DNA from: Acidimicrobiales bacterium
GTDB taxonomy: Bacteria; Actinomycetota; Acidimicrobiia; Acidimicrobiales; AC-9
NCBI GenBank assembly: GCA_036270875.1
Contig: DATBBR010000143.1
Location: 1 to 34,024 of the forward strand
Direction: 5' to 3'
DNA length: 34,024 nt
Shown piece by piece: positions 8,002 through 15,796 of this stretch (positions are counted from its first letter, which is position 1; each line of letters begins with the position of its first letter). The notes beneath the pieces were generated by a model, which did not search any database, was not told where the DNA came from, and saw nothing but the letters and a program-made list of their open reading frames with translations. Made by a program: the position numbers and the translations under genes.

Positions 8002-8211
8002 CTAGGACACGTCGATCCGCTGCACGCGCTGGGAGTCGGGTCGGGGACCTCGCCGGCCTGCCTCCGCCATACCGGCGAGCGCACCCCCCGTCGACGGTGG
8101 ATCCTTCACCAGCTCCTCGGCCACGTCGAGCGCAGCACGCGCCGCGGCGATCATCTCCAGCGCCGCGGCCTGCAGATGCTCGAACACCTCGCGGGCTCGA
8201 TCCTCGTTCAC
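8002..8211 (-). CDS. Small helical protein of unknown function
   Basis: I do not recognise this 69-aa protein. Its first half, EDRAREVFEHLQAAALEMIAAARAALDVAEELV, is a strongly amphipathic helix; the second half is Pro/Gly/Arg-rich and probably disordered. Its ATG overlaps the stop codon of the arsA-like gene (ATGA, 4 bp), which argues for a real, translationally coupled gene. As the last gene of the SRPBCC-ArsA set it may work with the ATPase, but nothing in the sequence shows how. Confidence 0.7.
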   Translation of the reverse strand: MNEDRAREVFEHLQAAALEMIAAARAALDVAEELVKDPPSTGGALAGMAEAGRRGPRPDSQRVQRIDVS

Positions 8212-9458
8212 AGCGCCTCCTCCCGCATCTGGCCGTGCACGCGGTCCCCGGATGCGTGCGCCCCGTCCGCCCCCTCCGCCGCGGTCTCGAAGCCGATCTC
8301 CAGCCAGCCGTCCTCCATTGTCGCCCCCGTGACCTCCCTGCGTCGCAACGAGTCAGGCAGCACGACGGCCCGTCGATGCGAGCCGACCCGCACCAGAAGC
8401 TCCCCGTCGCGTCGGCCGAGCTCGACGGCGTGCCGATCGGCGAACGGTAGTGGCAGGCCGAGCACGTGCGACGATCCTCGACGCTCGATTCTCATCGTCC
8501 GGCCCCGATGGAGGACGGCCGCTGGGTCCCCGTCGGCGTGCAGCACCTCGGCGAACGCCCGCAGCCGATCCAGTCCCACGAGCTCCTCGGCCGCCAGCTC
8601 GGCGCGAAGCACAGGCAGCGGCGCGAACCCCGCCTCGATAGCAGCCAGATGGTCGGCATGCGTCCGCTTCCACGCCGTGAACCAGGGATCGGTCACCGCC
8701 TCGGGCAACAAGCGGTTGGCCACCACGGCGTCGACCTGGTAGCCGAACAAGGAGAGGTAGGTCGCCGTGCGCCGGGCTTCGGCGATCACCATCCGCTCGG
8801 GGTTGACGACCAGCCGGACGCTCGTCACGGCCGCGTTCGTCAGCAGGCTCCGGACGCCCTCGAGACGGTCGTAGAAACCACGGACCGCATCGAAGACCTC
8901 ATCGCCCGCCACCGGCAACGACGTCACCCGGCGCATGAACGGGCGCACCACTCTCGTCAGTGTTCGCTCGACCGGGAAGACCCGACTCATGTACCACTCG
9001 AGAACGTCTGGCAACGACAGCAGCCGGATCGTCTCCGCCGTCGGCCCGCAGTCGACCACGATGACGTCCCAGCGTCCCGAGCTCGCGTGATCCTTGATGT
9101 CGGCCAAGGCAAAGATCTCCTCGAGCCCCGGCACGATGGACAGCTCCTCTGCCTCGAGGGCGTCCATCCCGGCCCAGTCGAGCACCGCCATCAACCATTC
9201 CTGGACGTCGCCCCACACCTCGGCGAACCGCTCGGTGGCATCGAGCTGCTGGCCCGAGAGGTTGCCCTCGATCGGCGTGGGCCGAGGTCCGAGGGGCCGC
9301 TCGAACGAGTCGGACAGCGAGTGCGCGGGGTCCGTCGACAGCACGAGCGTGCGAGCCCCCGCATCGGCGCACCGCAACGCGGTCGCCGCGGCCACGGTGG
9401 TCTTGCCCACGCCGCCCTTGCCCGTGAAGAGCAGGACCCTCCCCGAAGGCGATGTCAC
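8208..9458 (-). CDS. ArsA/Get3-family ATPase with C-terminal HSP20-like domain
   Basis: The 416-aa protein is a deviant-Walker ATPase of the ArsA family. It shows the P-loop GKGGVGKT at 13-20, the switch I motif DPAHSLSD at 43-50 and a switch II DCGPTAETIRLL at 136-147, where the family consensus is DTAPTGHTLRLL. The tail from about 325 (RTMRIERRGSSHVLGLPLPF...DGWLEIGFE) matches the beta-rich HSP20-like domain found in many actinobacterial ArsA homologues. Such proteins are more likely targeting or chaperone ATPases than arsenite pumps; no arsB or arsR lies nearby. It starts with GTG overlapping the SRPBCC stop codon by one base (TAGTG) and overlaps the small downstream gene by 4 bp. Confidence 0.88.
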   Translation of the reverse strand: MTSPSGRVLLFTGKGGVGKTTVAAATALRCADAGARTLVLSTDPAHSLSDSFERPLGPRPTPIEGNLSGQQLDATERFAEVWGDVQEWLMAVLDWAGMDALEAEELSIVPGLEEIFALADIKDHASSGRWDVIVVDCGPTAETIRLLSLPDVLEWYMSRVFPVERTLTRVVRPFMRRVTSLPVAGDEVFDAVRGFYDRLEGVRSLLTNAAVTSVRLVVNPERMVIAEARRTATYLSLFGYQVDAVVANRLLPEAVTDPWFTAWKRTHADHLAAIEAGFAPLPVLRAELAAEELVGLDRLRAFAEVLHADGDPAAVLHRGRTMRIERRGSSHVLGLPLPFADRHAVELGRRDGELLVRVGSHRRAVVLPDSLRRREVTGATMEDGWLEIGFETAAEGADGAHASGDRVHGQMREEAL

Positions 9459-9898
9459 TAGTTGGACTCGGCCCTGGCCTTGAGGTTCTTCAGAGCGGTG
9501 TGCATTATGCGCCCTTCGGCCCGGCGCTTGACGAAGCCAGGGATGGGCACCTTGAGCTCGACGACGAGGCGGTACACCACCTCGGTGTCCCCATCTACGG
9601 TCGGCTCGAACACATACGCCCCGTCTAGCCGGGACGTGAGGTCACCCTCGGTCTGCACCCACGTCAGCTCGTGCGGCGCCGCCGTGTAGTCGTAGGCGAG
9701 CGTGTAGCTGGTGCTTCGGCCGAACGCGGCAGCCCGGAAGGTCACCGCAGCGGGGCGACCGTCCGCCTCGCGCTCGACCACCTCGACCTGCTTGATGTCG
9801 GCGGCCCACTCGAGGTAGTGCTCGAAGTCGGTGACCACCTCGTAGCAGCGCTCCGGTGACGCCCGCATGATCATCCGCTCAGTTGCGAGCTCAGCCAC
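9458..9898 (-). CDS. SRPBCC-family (START-like) protein
   Basis: The 146-aa product has the helix-grip SRPBCC/polyketide-cyclase pattern: ATERMIMRASPERCYEVVTDFEHYLEWAADIKQVEVVEREADGRP near the start, a run of beta strands, and a long C-terminal helix (PGFVKRRAEGRIMHTALKNLKARAES). Members bind hydrophobic ligands such as lipids or quinones in a central cavity. The GTG at 9898 is preferred because AGGGAG lies about 5 nt upstream; the GTG at 9904 would overlap that site. The longer reading to 10042 adds Cys/Arg-rich sequence without family character. The one-base overlap with the arsA-like gene marks an operon, and the pairing suggests that a lipid-binding protein and a targeting ATPase act together, which is inference. 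Confidence 0.85.
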   Translation of the reverse strand: MAELATERMIMRASPERCYEVVTDFEHYLEWAADIKQVEVVEREADGRPAAVTFRAAAFGRSTSYTLAYDYTAAPHELTWVQTEGDLTSRLDGAYVFEPTVDGDTEVVYRLVVELKVPIPGFVKRRAEGRIMHTALKNLKARAESN

Positions 9899-10069
9899 CG
9901 TCACTCCCTGCCCGGGCGCCCATGCCGGGGCACGACAGCGGCCGCCACCTGCCAAGGAGCGTGAGCACCGGAACCGCGGATCGCCGGTCAAGCCGTCGCA
10001 CGAGTACGGCAGCGTAGCAATCGCTCCACCTATCGCCGGCACGACCGCCTCGGGCGCCGCGAACGGCGA

Positions 10070-11197
10070 TCACTCGACGAGCTTTCGCAGCGCCACGTCC
10101 AGCCGGGCTGCCAGGACCTCGTAGTCGAAGCCCGACTCGGCACGCGACCGGGCGGCAAGGCCCAGACGGCGACGCCGTCCCTCGTCGTCGAGGAGCGGCC
10201 CCAGCGAGGCGGTCACCTCGTCGACGTCGCCGGGCCGCCGGACGACGAGGCCGGTGGCGCCGTCGACCACGGCCTCGGCCGCCCCTCCGCTGTCCCCCGC
10301 CACCTGCGGCACCGCGCAGGCCGCCGCCTCCAGGAACACGATCCCGAACCCCTCCTGCTCGAGGCCGGCCCAGCGATCCCGGCAGAGCATGGCGAACACG
10401 TCGGCGCAGCCGTAGAGCTGCGGCAGCACGTCGTCCGCAACCCGACCCATGAGTCGAACGGGGGCGGCGGTCTTGGCGATGCGCCGCTCGAGCCGGCTCC
10501 GGTCCCGACCGGTTCCGGCGATGGCGACGGTGAGATCCGGTCGGGCCGCGGAGAGGCGGGACGCGGCGTCGATGAGCACGTCCATGCCCTTTCGGGGAAC
10601 CAGGCGGCTCACGCTGACGACCAGTCGGCCCTCGGCCGGTAGGCCCAGCGCCGCCCGGGCCCTGGTCCGCTCGCGGTCGTCGAGCGGCCGGAAGCGTTCG
10701 CCGTCGACCCCGGGCGGTATGGCGGTCACCGGGGGCATGCCGCTGCCGGCAGCCCGCCGGGCCTGCGCCTCCGGATAGGTGCCGGCTGCGATGACGGCAG
10801 CGGCGTCCCGCAGCACCCGGGCCAGCAGGGGGCGGGCGCCGGGCAGCCGGCCGGGGACCGTCACCTCGGCGCCGTGCAGGACCAGCGCGTACGGCAGGCC
10901 CAGGGCGGGGCCGACCAGACCCACCGGGAGCGCGGGATCGAGCACGACGAGGCGGGCGCCAGTCCGCTCACAGCGACGGCGGATGTGGCGCGCCAGGCCT
11001 GGCGAGGGCAGCAGCATCCGGGTCGCCAGGCGCTCGATGTCGAAGGGCTGGGCGGCGTCGAATACGGCGCTCTCGGGGTGATCGATCGTGAGGACCGAGA
11101 ACGAGTCGGGCGGGAGCCGCCGCCACAGCTCCCACAAGTAGGACTGGATGCCGCCGACCTTGGGTGGGAAGTCGTTGGTGACGAGGAGGTGCCTCAT
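10070..11197 (-). CDS. GT4 glycosyltransferase, PimB-like mannosyltransferase
   Basis: The 375-aa GT-B fold enzyme begins MRHLLVTNDFPPKVGGIQSYLWEL, the acceptor-side glycine loop typical of actinobacterial PimB/MgtA-type enzymes. The donor domain has VSRLVPRKGMDVLI (R198, K203) and the EX7E motif in EGFGIVFLE (E282, E290), binding GDP-mannose in relatives. PimB adds the second mannose to phosphatidylinositol monomannoside; the precise acceptor here cannot be fixed from sequence. The ATG at 11197 is the natural start. The reading frame stays open far upstream, but that part is the shadow of queG. It lies 19 bp after queG on the same strand, with no clear Shine-Dalgarno. Confidence 0.88.
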   Translation of the reverse strand: MRHLLVTNDFPPKVGGIQSYLWELWRRLPPDSFSVLTIDHPESAVFDAAQPFDIERLATRMLLPSPGLARHIRRRCERTGARLVVLDPALPVGLVGPALGLPYALVLHGAEVTVPGRLPGARPLLARVLRDAAAVIAAGTYPEAQARRAAGSGMPPVTAIPPGVDGERFRPLDDRERTRARAALGLPAEGRLVVSVSRLVPRKGMDVLIDAASRLSAARPDLTVAIAGTGRDRSRLERRIAKTAAPVRLMGRVADDVLPQLYGCADVFAMLCRDRWAGLEQEGFGIVFLEAAACAVPQVAGDSGGAAEAVVDGATGLVVRRPGDVDEVTASLGPLLDDEGRRRRLGLAARSRAESGFDYEVLAARLDVALRKLVE

Positions 11198-11216
11198 CTG
11201 GCGAGCCGGGCTCCGG

Positions 11217-12377
11217 TCACCCGGCGAGCCCGTCGTGCCCAGCGAGCCCCGCGGTCCTGAGCTCGGCCACCACCTCGGTATCGGTCTCCGACCCGGCGAG
11301 GCCGGACGCCAGGTCGTGGCGACCCAGGCGGGCGGCGGCCCAGACCGCGTGGGCCCGCACCAGTGGGTCCCGGTGGGCCAGCGCGTCACGCAGCGCTCGG
11401 GCCACCCGCCGGTCGCGCCCGTCGCCCACGTTGCCCAGCGCCACCAGGGCGTTGCGTCGAAGGTAACGGGGCTGGCGCCGCGGGATGTACCAGCGCCCGA
11501 GGTGGCCGAGGAGCTCGGCGTCGCTGGATCCGAGGAGGCAGACCAGCTCGACCCACGGCTCGTCGTCCTCCCCCGCCGGAGGCGGAGGATGGCGCCGATC
11601 CTCGCTGCGGTTGGGCGGGCATACCTCCTGGCAGTCGTCGCATCCGTAGATGCGGCCCCCCAGTGCCGATCGGAGCTCGATCGGGAACACCCCCGGCGCC
11701 TGGAGCAGCCAGGCCAGGCACCGTCTGGCGTCGAGCACACCCGGTTCCACCAGGGCACCCGTGGGACAGGCGGCCAGACATCGGGCGCAGGTCCCGCAGG
11801 TACCGCCACCGCCCGCCGTCCTCGGCGGAAGGGGCGCGTCGGTGACGACCGACCCCAGCACGAACCACGACCCCCTCCCGGGCAGCAGGAGGACCGTGTT
11901 CTTGCCGTACCACCCCAGGCCCGCCCGGTGGGCCGCGGCCCGGTCGACCATGGCGTTGTCGTCGACCACCACCCGCGCCTGCCATCCGGCGGCCTCCAGC
12001 CGACCGGCCACCACACCAAGAGCTGCACGCAGCGGCTCGTAGTGGTCGCTCCAGGAGTAGCGGGCCACCCGGCCGAGGGCTCCGGTCGCTGGAGTGTCCT
12101 CCGGGGGCGCCCGCCGATACGACCGGGCACCCACCACCAGGGCGCGGGCGCCGGGAACGGAGCCAGCGGGATCGGTGGCGCGACCCGGGTCCCCGTAGGT
12201 GAAATGCATCCCGCCGTGCAGCCCGGCCGCCTTACGGTCCTCGAGGTGCCGGCGGGTGGACTCGAACGGCTCAGCCCCGGTGATGCCGACCGCGTCCAGC
12301 CCCGACGCCCGTGCCAGGGACGAAAGCTCGTCGGCCAGCGGGCGCAGGTCGTCGAGAGCCAGGGCGCGGCGGACCAC
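11217..12377 (-). CDS. queG: Epoxyqueuosine reductase
   Basis: The 386-aa protein matches QueG, the cobalamin- and iron-sulfur-dependent enzyme that reduces epoxyqueuosine to queuosine in tRNA. The catalytic-Asp region VDDNAMVDRAAAHRAGLGWYGKN (139-160) is present; the family usually has D-x-x-P there, so Ala replaces Pro. Two [4Fe-4S] ligand sets are complete: CGTCARCLAACPTGA (C194, C197, C200, C204) and C220 with YGCDDCQEVCP (C246, C249, C253). A HEAT-like C-terminal region follows (RRNALVALGNVGDGRDRRVARAL). The start is GTG. No other queuosine gene is in the window. It is divergent from a small cysteine-protein gene, with 47 bp between starts. Confidence 0.93.
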   Translation of the reverse strand: MVRRALALDDLRPLADELSSLARASGLDAVGITGAEPFESTRRHLEDRKAAGLHGGMHFTYGDPGRATDPAGSVPGARALVVGARSYRRAPPEDTPATGALGRVARYSWSDHYEPLRAALGVVAGRLEAAGWQARVVVDDNAMVDRAAAHRAGLGWYGKNTVLLLPGRGSWFVLGSVVTDAPLPPRTAGGGGTCGTCARCLAACPTGALVEPGVLDARRCLAWLLQAPGVFPIELRSALGGRIYGCDDCQEVCPPNRSEDRRHPPPPAGEDDEPWVELVCLLGSSDAELLGHLGRWYIPRRQPRYLRRNALVALGNVGDGRDRRVARALRDALAHRDPLVRAHAVWAAARLGRHDLASGLAGSETDTEVVAELRTAGLAGHDGLAG

Positions 12378-12424
12378 GACCCCATGCTTGCACCGGAGGG
12401 CGGTTGATACACCCGGGTGCCACC

Positions 12425-12631
12425 ATGCGGGTCATGAGCGATTCGATGACGATCAGCTGCCACGACTGCTCGATGCTCGACAGTGCTGCGTGCGAGGACT
12501 GCGTGGTCAGCTTCATCCTGGACCGGACGCCCGGCGACGCCGTGCTCATCGACGCCGACGAGGCCCGCGCCGTACGCATGTTGGGCGACGTGGGGCTGGT
12601 GCCCCACCTTCGTCACACCCGGGCGGGCTGA
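12425..12631 (+). CDS. Small CxxC protein, conserved actinobacterial type
   Basis: A 68-aa product from ATG 12425 (65 aa from ATG 12434). The core is ISCHDCSMLDSAACEDCVVSFIL, with two CxxC pairs that could bind a metal, then DAVLIDADEARAVRMLGDVGLVPHLRH. I recall similar short proteins in related actinobacteria but know no function. A metal-binding or redox switch protein is possible. The cysteine spacing and the charged, non-repetitive composition argue against a chance ORF. No Shine-Dalgarno is clear at either ATG. It is divergent from queG and ends 7 bp from the stop of the convergent NYN-domain gene. Confidence 0.7.
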   Translation: MRVMSDSMTISCHDCSMLDSAACEDCVVSFILDRTPGDAVLIDADEARAVRMLGDVGLVPHLRHTRAG

Positions 12632-12638
12632 GGCGCGC

Positions 12639-14063
12639 TCAGAGCTCCCGGCGCAGGACGGCCATGAGCTGGCTGACCGAGATGACGTTGGCGCCCCGCC
12701 GCTCGGCGTCCTCGCGCACGGCCCGGTCGTTCGAAGCGACCACCACCGGGCTCTGGACGGGCAGGTCGTCGACCAAGCCGACGACGATCTCGTCGGCCTC
12801 GACGTCAGGTGGGGAGAACCGCGTCCGCACCAGGCGCCGGGGCCCGGCCGACGTCACCGGCTGCGCGGGCTCGACGCCGTCGAAGACGACGTGCACGCCG
12901 GACTTCGTCCTCGTCGCCAACTCCTCCAGTGCGTCGACGAGCCGGCGCCGCTGCTCGCCGATCGACAACGAGGGGCGCCAGGCGAGAGAGGCGTTGTACC
13001 CGTCGACGACGAGCACGGTCCCGCTCAGCCGCACCAGGTGCTCGGCGGCTTCGGGGGAATCGTCCCGCATGCCAGGCGGCAGTGGCGCCGGACGTCGTGA
13101 AGGGCGACGCTCCTTCCGAGGACTCGACGATCGGGGGCGGGGTCGCGGAGGCGCCGACACGGGTGGGGAAGCAGCGGCCTGCTCGACGTCGTCGGCTACC
13201 TCCTCGGGGTCGTCAGGGACGGAGGGACTGAGCGAGTTCGCGCTCGAGCGCAGCGTGGCGGCGAGGGAGGATGCAGCCTCGGCAGCTTCCGCGATCTCGC
13301 GGGCAAGGGTCTCGAGGTCGGGTCCTTTGCGCACCACGGTTCGCAGGCGGGCGAGCTCGGCCCTCGCTTCCTCGAGCGCCCGGCTGGCCTTGGCCTGGTC
13401 GCCGGTCAGAGCGTCGGCCCGCCGACGGGCGGTGGCGGCATCCTCTTCGGCGGCGCGGCGCGATCGACGCTCGGCCCGAAGCTCCTCGGCCGTCCGCACG
13501 GCGCGCTCTCTCTCGCGGGCGAGCGCCTCCTCGATCCGCCGAGCCGATGCCTCGGCAGCTCGCACCCGGCGGCGTGCCTCCCGCTCGTCCTGCTCCCCGT
13601 GGCGGTCGTCGATCTCGGCCCGCGCCGCCACCAGCAGCCCGTCGAGCTCGGTCGCCCACCCGTCCGGCCGGGCCACGAAGAGCCACGCCGGTCGGGGCAG
13701 CTCGATCTCCTCGGCCGCCGCGGCCACCCGCTCCCGGAAGTCGGCGTCCTCGTCGACCACACGCCGTACGACGTCCAGGGCCCGAGCCGGCAGTCGGGCG
13801 AATCCCAGCAGGGGCTTCATGGGCCGGGGTGCCGCGATGCGTGGCTCCAGCTGCTGGCCCGCCCGAGCCACGGCCCAGGCCAGCTCGAGGGCCGGTCGCA
13901 ACAGGGCGCCCCCATCCGGCCCGGGAGGGCGGCCCGAGGACGACGCCGGCCCGGGAGGGCGGCCCGATGACAGCGCGTCGGCGGACGGTTCCTGCCGCCG
14001 CGGCGTCAGACCTCGCTCTCCCGCAGCACCTGCACGGCACGGTCGGTGTCGCACCATCGGCAC
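12639..14063 (-). CDS. NYN-domain (PIN-like) RNase-type protein with coiled coil
   Basis: The 474-aa protein has three parts: a helical N-terminal region (about 55-150) opening ALLRPALELAWAVARAGQQLEP; a long Ala/Arg/Glu-rich coiled coil (about 160-290); and, after a Pro/Arg/Ser-rich linker, a C-terminal NYN domain (about 348-474). The NYN core is VLVVDGYNASLAW, with the putative metal-binding Asp at 354, plus VHVVFDGVEP and VVVASNDRAVREDAERRGANVIS. This resembles YacP/Rae1-type ribonucleases, so RNA cleavage is likely. The GTG at 14063 is supported by a strong GGAGGAGG 4 nt upstream, although it overlaps the preceding zinc-ribbon gene by 58 bp. A 30-bp tandem duplication near the 5' end encodes two GRPPGP copies. 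Confidence 0.8.
   Translation of the reverse strand: MPMVRHRPCRAGAAGERGLTPRRQEPSADALSSGRPPGPASSSGRPPGPDGGALLRPALELAWAVARAGQQLEPRIAAPRPMKPLLGFARLPARALDVVRRVVDEDADFRERVAAAAEEIELPRPAWLFVARPDGWATELDGLLVAARAEIDDRHGEQDEREARRRVRAAEASARRIEEALARERERAVRTAEELRAERRSRRAAEEDAATARRRADALTGDQAKASRALEEARAELARLRTVVRKGPDLETLAREIAEAAEAASSLAATLRSSANSLSPSVPDDPEEVADDVEQAAASPPVSAPPRPRPRSSSPRKERRPSRRPAPLPPGMRDDSPEAAEHLVRLSGTVLVVDGYNASLAWRPSLSIGEQRRRLVDALEELATRTKSGVHVVFDGVEPAQPVTSAGPRRLVRTRFSPPDVEADEIVVGLVDDLPVQSPVVVASNDRAVREDAERRGANVISVSQLMAVLRREL
13916..13967 (-). repeat. Two-copy 30-bp tandem repeat inside the NYN gene
   Basis: The 22-bp sequences at 13916-13937 and 13946-13967 are identical and lie 30 bp (10 codons) apart. 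They encode a repeated SSGRPPGP-type segment in the disordered N-terminus, which suggests replication slippage and possible length variation between strains. Confidence 0.85.
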
Positions 14064-14221
14064 GACACCTCCTCCACCACGTGGGACAAGAGCTGCTCGT
14101 CCTCGACCGTGAGGTCACCACCGACGCTGTAGTGGTGAAACGCCCGAGTCCGGCGTGTCGACACCACGTCGAACCGGGTCACGTTGCCACAGGCGTCACA
14201 CCGATAGCGGGGAGCGTCCAC
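14006..14221 (-). CDS. Small zinc-ribbon protein
   Basis: A 71-aa product with two cysteine pairs: CDACGNVTRFDVV near the N-terminus and CRWCDTDRAVQVL near the C-terminus. They would together bind one zinc ion, a rubredoxin-like knuckle arrangement. Similar short proteins occur in actinobacteria, but I know of no assigned function. The gene overlaps the NYN-domain gene by 58 bp and the two are surely cotranscribed, so a joint role in RNA handling is possible. Start GTG 14221 has no Shine-Dalgarno, but a TACTCT hexamer ends 7 nt upstream, consistent with a leaderless message from a promoter shared with the divergent DUF885 gene. Confidence 0.78.
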   Translation of the reverse strand: MDAPRYRCDACGNVTRFDVVSTRRTRAFHHYSVGGDLTVEDEQLLSHVVEEVSCRWCDTDRAVQVLRESEV

Positions 14222-14228
14222 GGCGCTC

Positions 14229-14238
14229 AGAGTACCGT
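14229..14238. promoter_or_regulatory. Putative bidirectional promoter with shared -10 TA step
   Basis: The ten bases AGAGTACCGT contain TACTCT on the minus strand (14234-14229) and TACCGT on the plus strand (14233-14238), sharing the TA at 14233-14234. Each hexamer ends exactly 7 nt before a start codon: GTG 14221 on the minus strand and ATG 14246 on the plus strand. The starts are separated by only 24 bp, so both messages would be leaderless. Confidence 0.5.
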
Positions 14239-14245
14239 CGGCCTG

Positions 14246-15778
14246 ATGAACCCCCGGCTGCGGGTGCTGTGCGAGCTGTTGATGCCCGAGGTGCGTGAGT
14301 ACGCCGGGCTGCACGAGTACGACGGGCAGGTGCAGGACCTCTCCCCGAGCGGAGTGACCGCCGCCCTGGCCCGGCTGGGGCAGGGGCCACCAGACCCGAA
14401 CGCCCACGACGAGGCCCACCTGCGAACCACCGAGGAAGGGCTGCGCACCGCGCTCGGCATGGTGGAGGAGCACCGCCGCAACCCGCTCGTGCACATCGCC
14501 AACCTCGACCTGGCTACCTACGACCGCGAGTACGCCCCTCTCGCCGAGCGCCAGGACGTCAAGCGGCGTCACCTGGCGTCGTGGCCCGCCGCCGTGGACG
14601 GCGCCATCGAGTCGCTCGACCTCGTCCCGGCGCCGGTCGCCCGGGCCCTGCTGCCGGCGACGAGAGGGCTCGTCGCGGGATTGGAGCAGAGTCCCGAAGG
14701 GCCCGGGTCGAGCGCGGGCGATGCGGACCTCGAGGCGGCCAGGAAGGCCCACGGACGACTCGTCCACCACGTCGAGGGGATCGGCGACGGCGGTGATCCC
14801 GACGTTGCCATCGGCGGCCCCAATCTCGCCCGACTCATGGGCGACCCCGAGGGGATGCCCGTCGATCTCGGGCGCCTGGCTCTTCGGGCGGACGCCGAGG
14901 CCGACCGAGTGCGCCGCCTGCTCGACGACGCCTGCGACCGCCTTCGCCCCGGCGCCCGGCCAGGGGAGCTGCTGGCCGAGCTGGGCGCCGACCACGCCGG
15001 ACCTGAGGGCATCGAAGCCGAGGCCCGGGCGCTCATCGCCGAGGCGACCGCCTTCGTGGTCGACCGCGACCTCCTCGCCGATCCCGGCGGCGAGTGCCGG
15101 GTGGGTCCGGCGCCGCCCTCGCGGCGATGGGCCATGGCCATGATGTCGTGGACGGCGCCGTTCGAGGCCGACGCGCCCGCCTGGTACTACATCAATCCGC
15201 CCGATCCCGTCTGGCCCGCCGAGGAGCAGGCCGAGTGGCTGGCGGTGTTCAGCCGGACCACCCTGCCCGCCATCACCGTGCACGAGGTCACGCCCGGCCA
15301 CTACGCCCACGGGCGAATGCTGCGCCGCCTCGACGGCGACGTCCGCCGCATCCTGTTCTCGTCAGCGTTCGTCGAGGGCTGGGCGCATTACGCCGAGGAG
15401 CTCGTCCTCGACGAGGGCTTCCGCGCCGACGATCCGCGCTTTGCCATCGGGGTCCACGTCGAGGCGCTCGTACGCATCACCCGGCTCGCCGTCGCCATCG
15501 GCATCCACACCGGTGCCATGAGCCTGGAGGATGCTGTCCACCGATTCGAAGAGGACGCCTTCCTTCGGGGACCGGCGGCGCGGAGCGAGGCGGAGCGGGC
15601 GGGCTTCGATCCCACCTACGGCCGCTACACGTGGGGCAAGCTCGAGATCAGGGCCTTCCAGGACGAGGCCAGGACCCGGTGGGGCCGGCGGTATCGCCAC
15701 CGGCGCTTCCACGAAGCGCTGCTCGGTCTCGGTGCCCCGCCACTCGGACTCATCGGCGACGCCCTCGGACCCGGCTGA
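14246..15778 (+). CDS. DUF885 family protein (putative metallopeptidase)
   Basis: The 510-aa protein belongs to the DUF885 family. The zinc-site motif HEVTPGHY is at 346-353, followed by EGWAHYAEELVLDEG at 377-391, the third-ligand glutamate region of gluzincin-like peptidases. The C-terminal YGRYTWGKLEIRAFQDEAR block is also family-typical. Family members are predicted zinc peptidases, and substrates are mostly unknown. No signal peptide is visible, so a cytoplasmic enzyme is likely. ATG 14246 begins the family-like sequence (MNPRLRVLCELLMPEVREY). The frame stays open upstream, but that part shadows the NYN gene. The TACCGT box 7 nt before the ATG suggests a leaderless message. It converges on the ABC permease gene with an 18-bp gap. 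Confidence 0.88.
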   Translation: MNPRLRVLCELLMPEVREYAGLHEYDGQVQDLSPSGVTAALARLGQGPPDPNAHDEAHLRTTEEGLRTALGMVEEHRRNPLVHIANLDLATYDREYAPLAERQDVKRRHLASWPAAVDGAIESLDLVPAPVARALLPATRGLVAGLEQSPEGPGSSAGDADLEAARKAHGRLVHHVEGIGDGGDPDVAIGGPNLARLMGDPEGMPVDLGRLALRADAEADRVRRLLDDACDRLRPGARPGELLAELGADHAGPEGIEAEARALIAEATAFVVDRDLLADPGGECRVGPAPPSRRWAMAMMSWTAPFEADAPAWYYINPPDPVWPAEEQAEWLAVFSRTTLPAITVHEVTPGHYAHGRMLRRLDGDVRRILFSSAFVEGWAHYAEELVLDEGFRADDPRFAIGVHVEALVRITRLAVAIGIHTGAMSLEDAVHRFEEDAFLRGPAARSEAERAGFDPTYGRYTWGKLEIRAFQDEARTRWGRRYRHRRFHEALLGLGAPPLGLIGDALGPG

Positions 15779-15796
15779 GGGGGCAGGCCCTCCCGC

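Noticed and set aside
11198-12616. Upstream extension of the PimB-like frame through queG
   Set aside because: The frame merely stays open because of high GC. Family similarity starts at the ATG at 11197, and the upstream part is the shadow of queG.
13916-13967. Tandem repeat as a CRISPR fragment
   Set aside because: Two units only, 8-bp spacing, inside a coding frame and encoding a Pro/Gly repeat.
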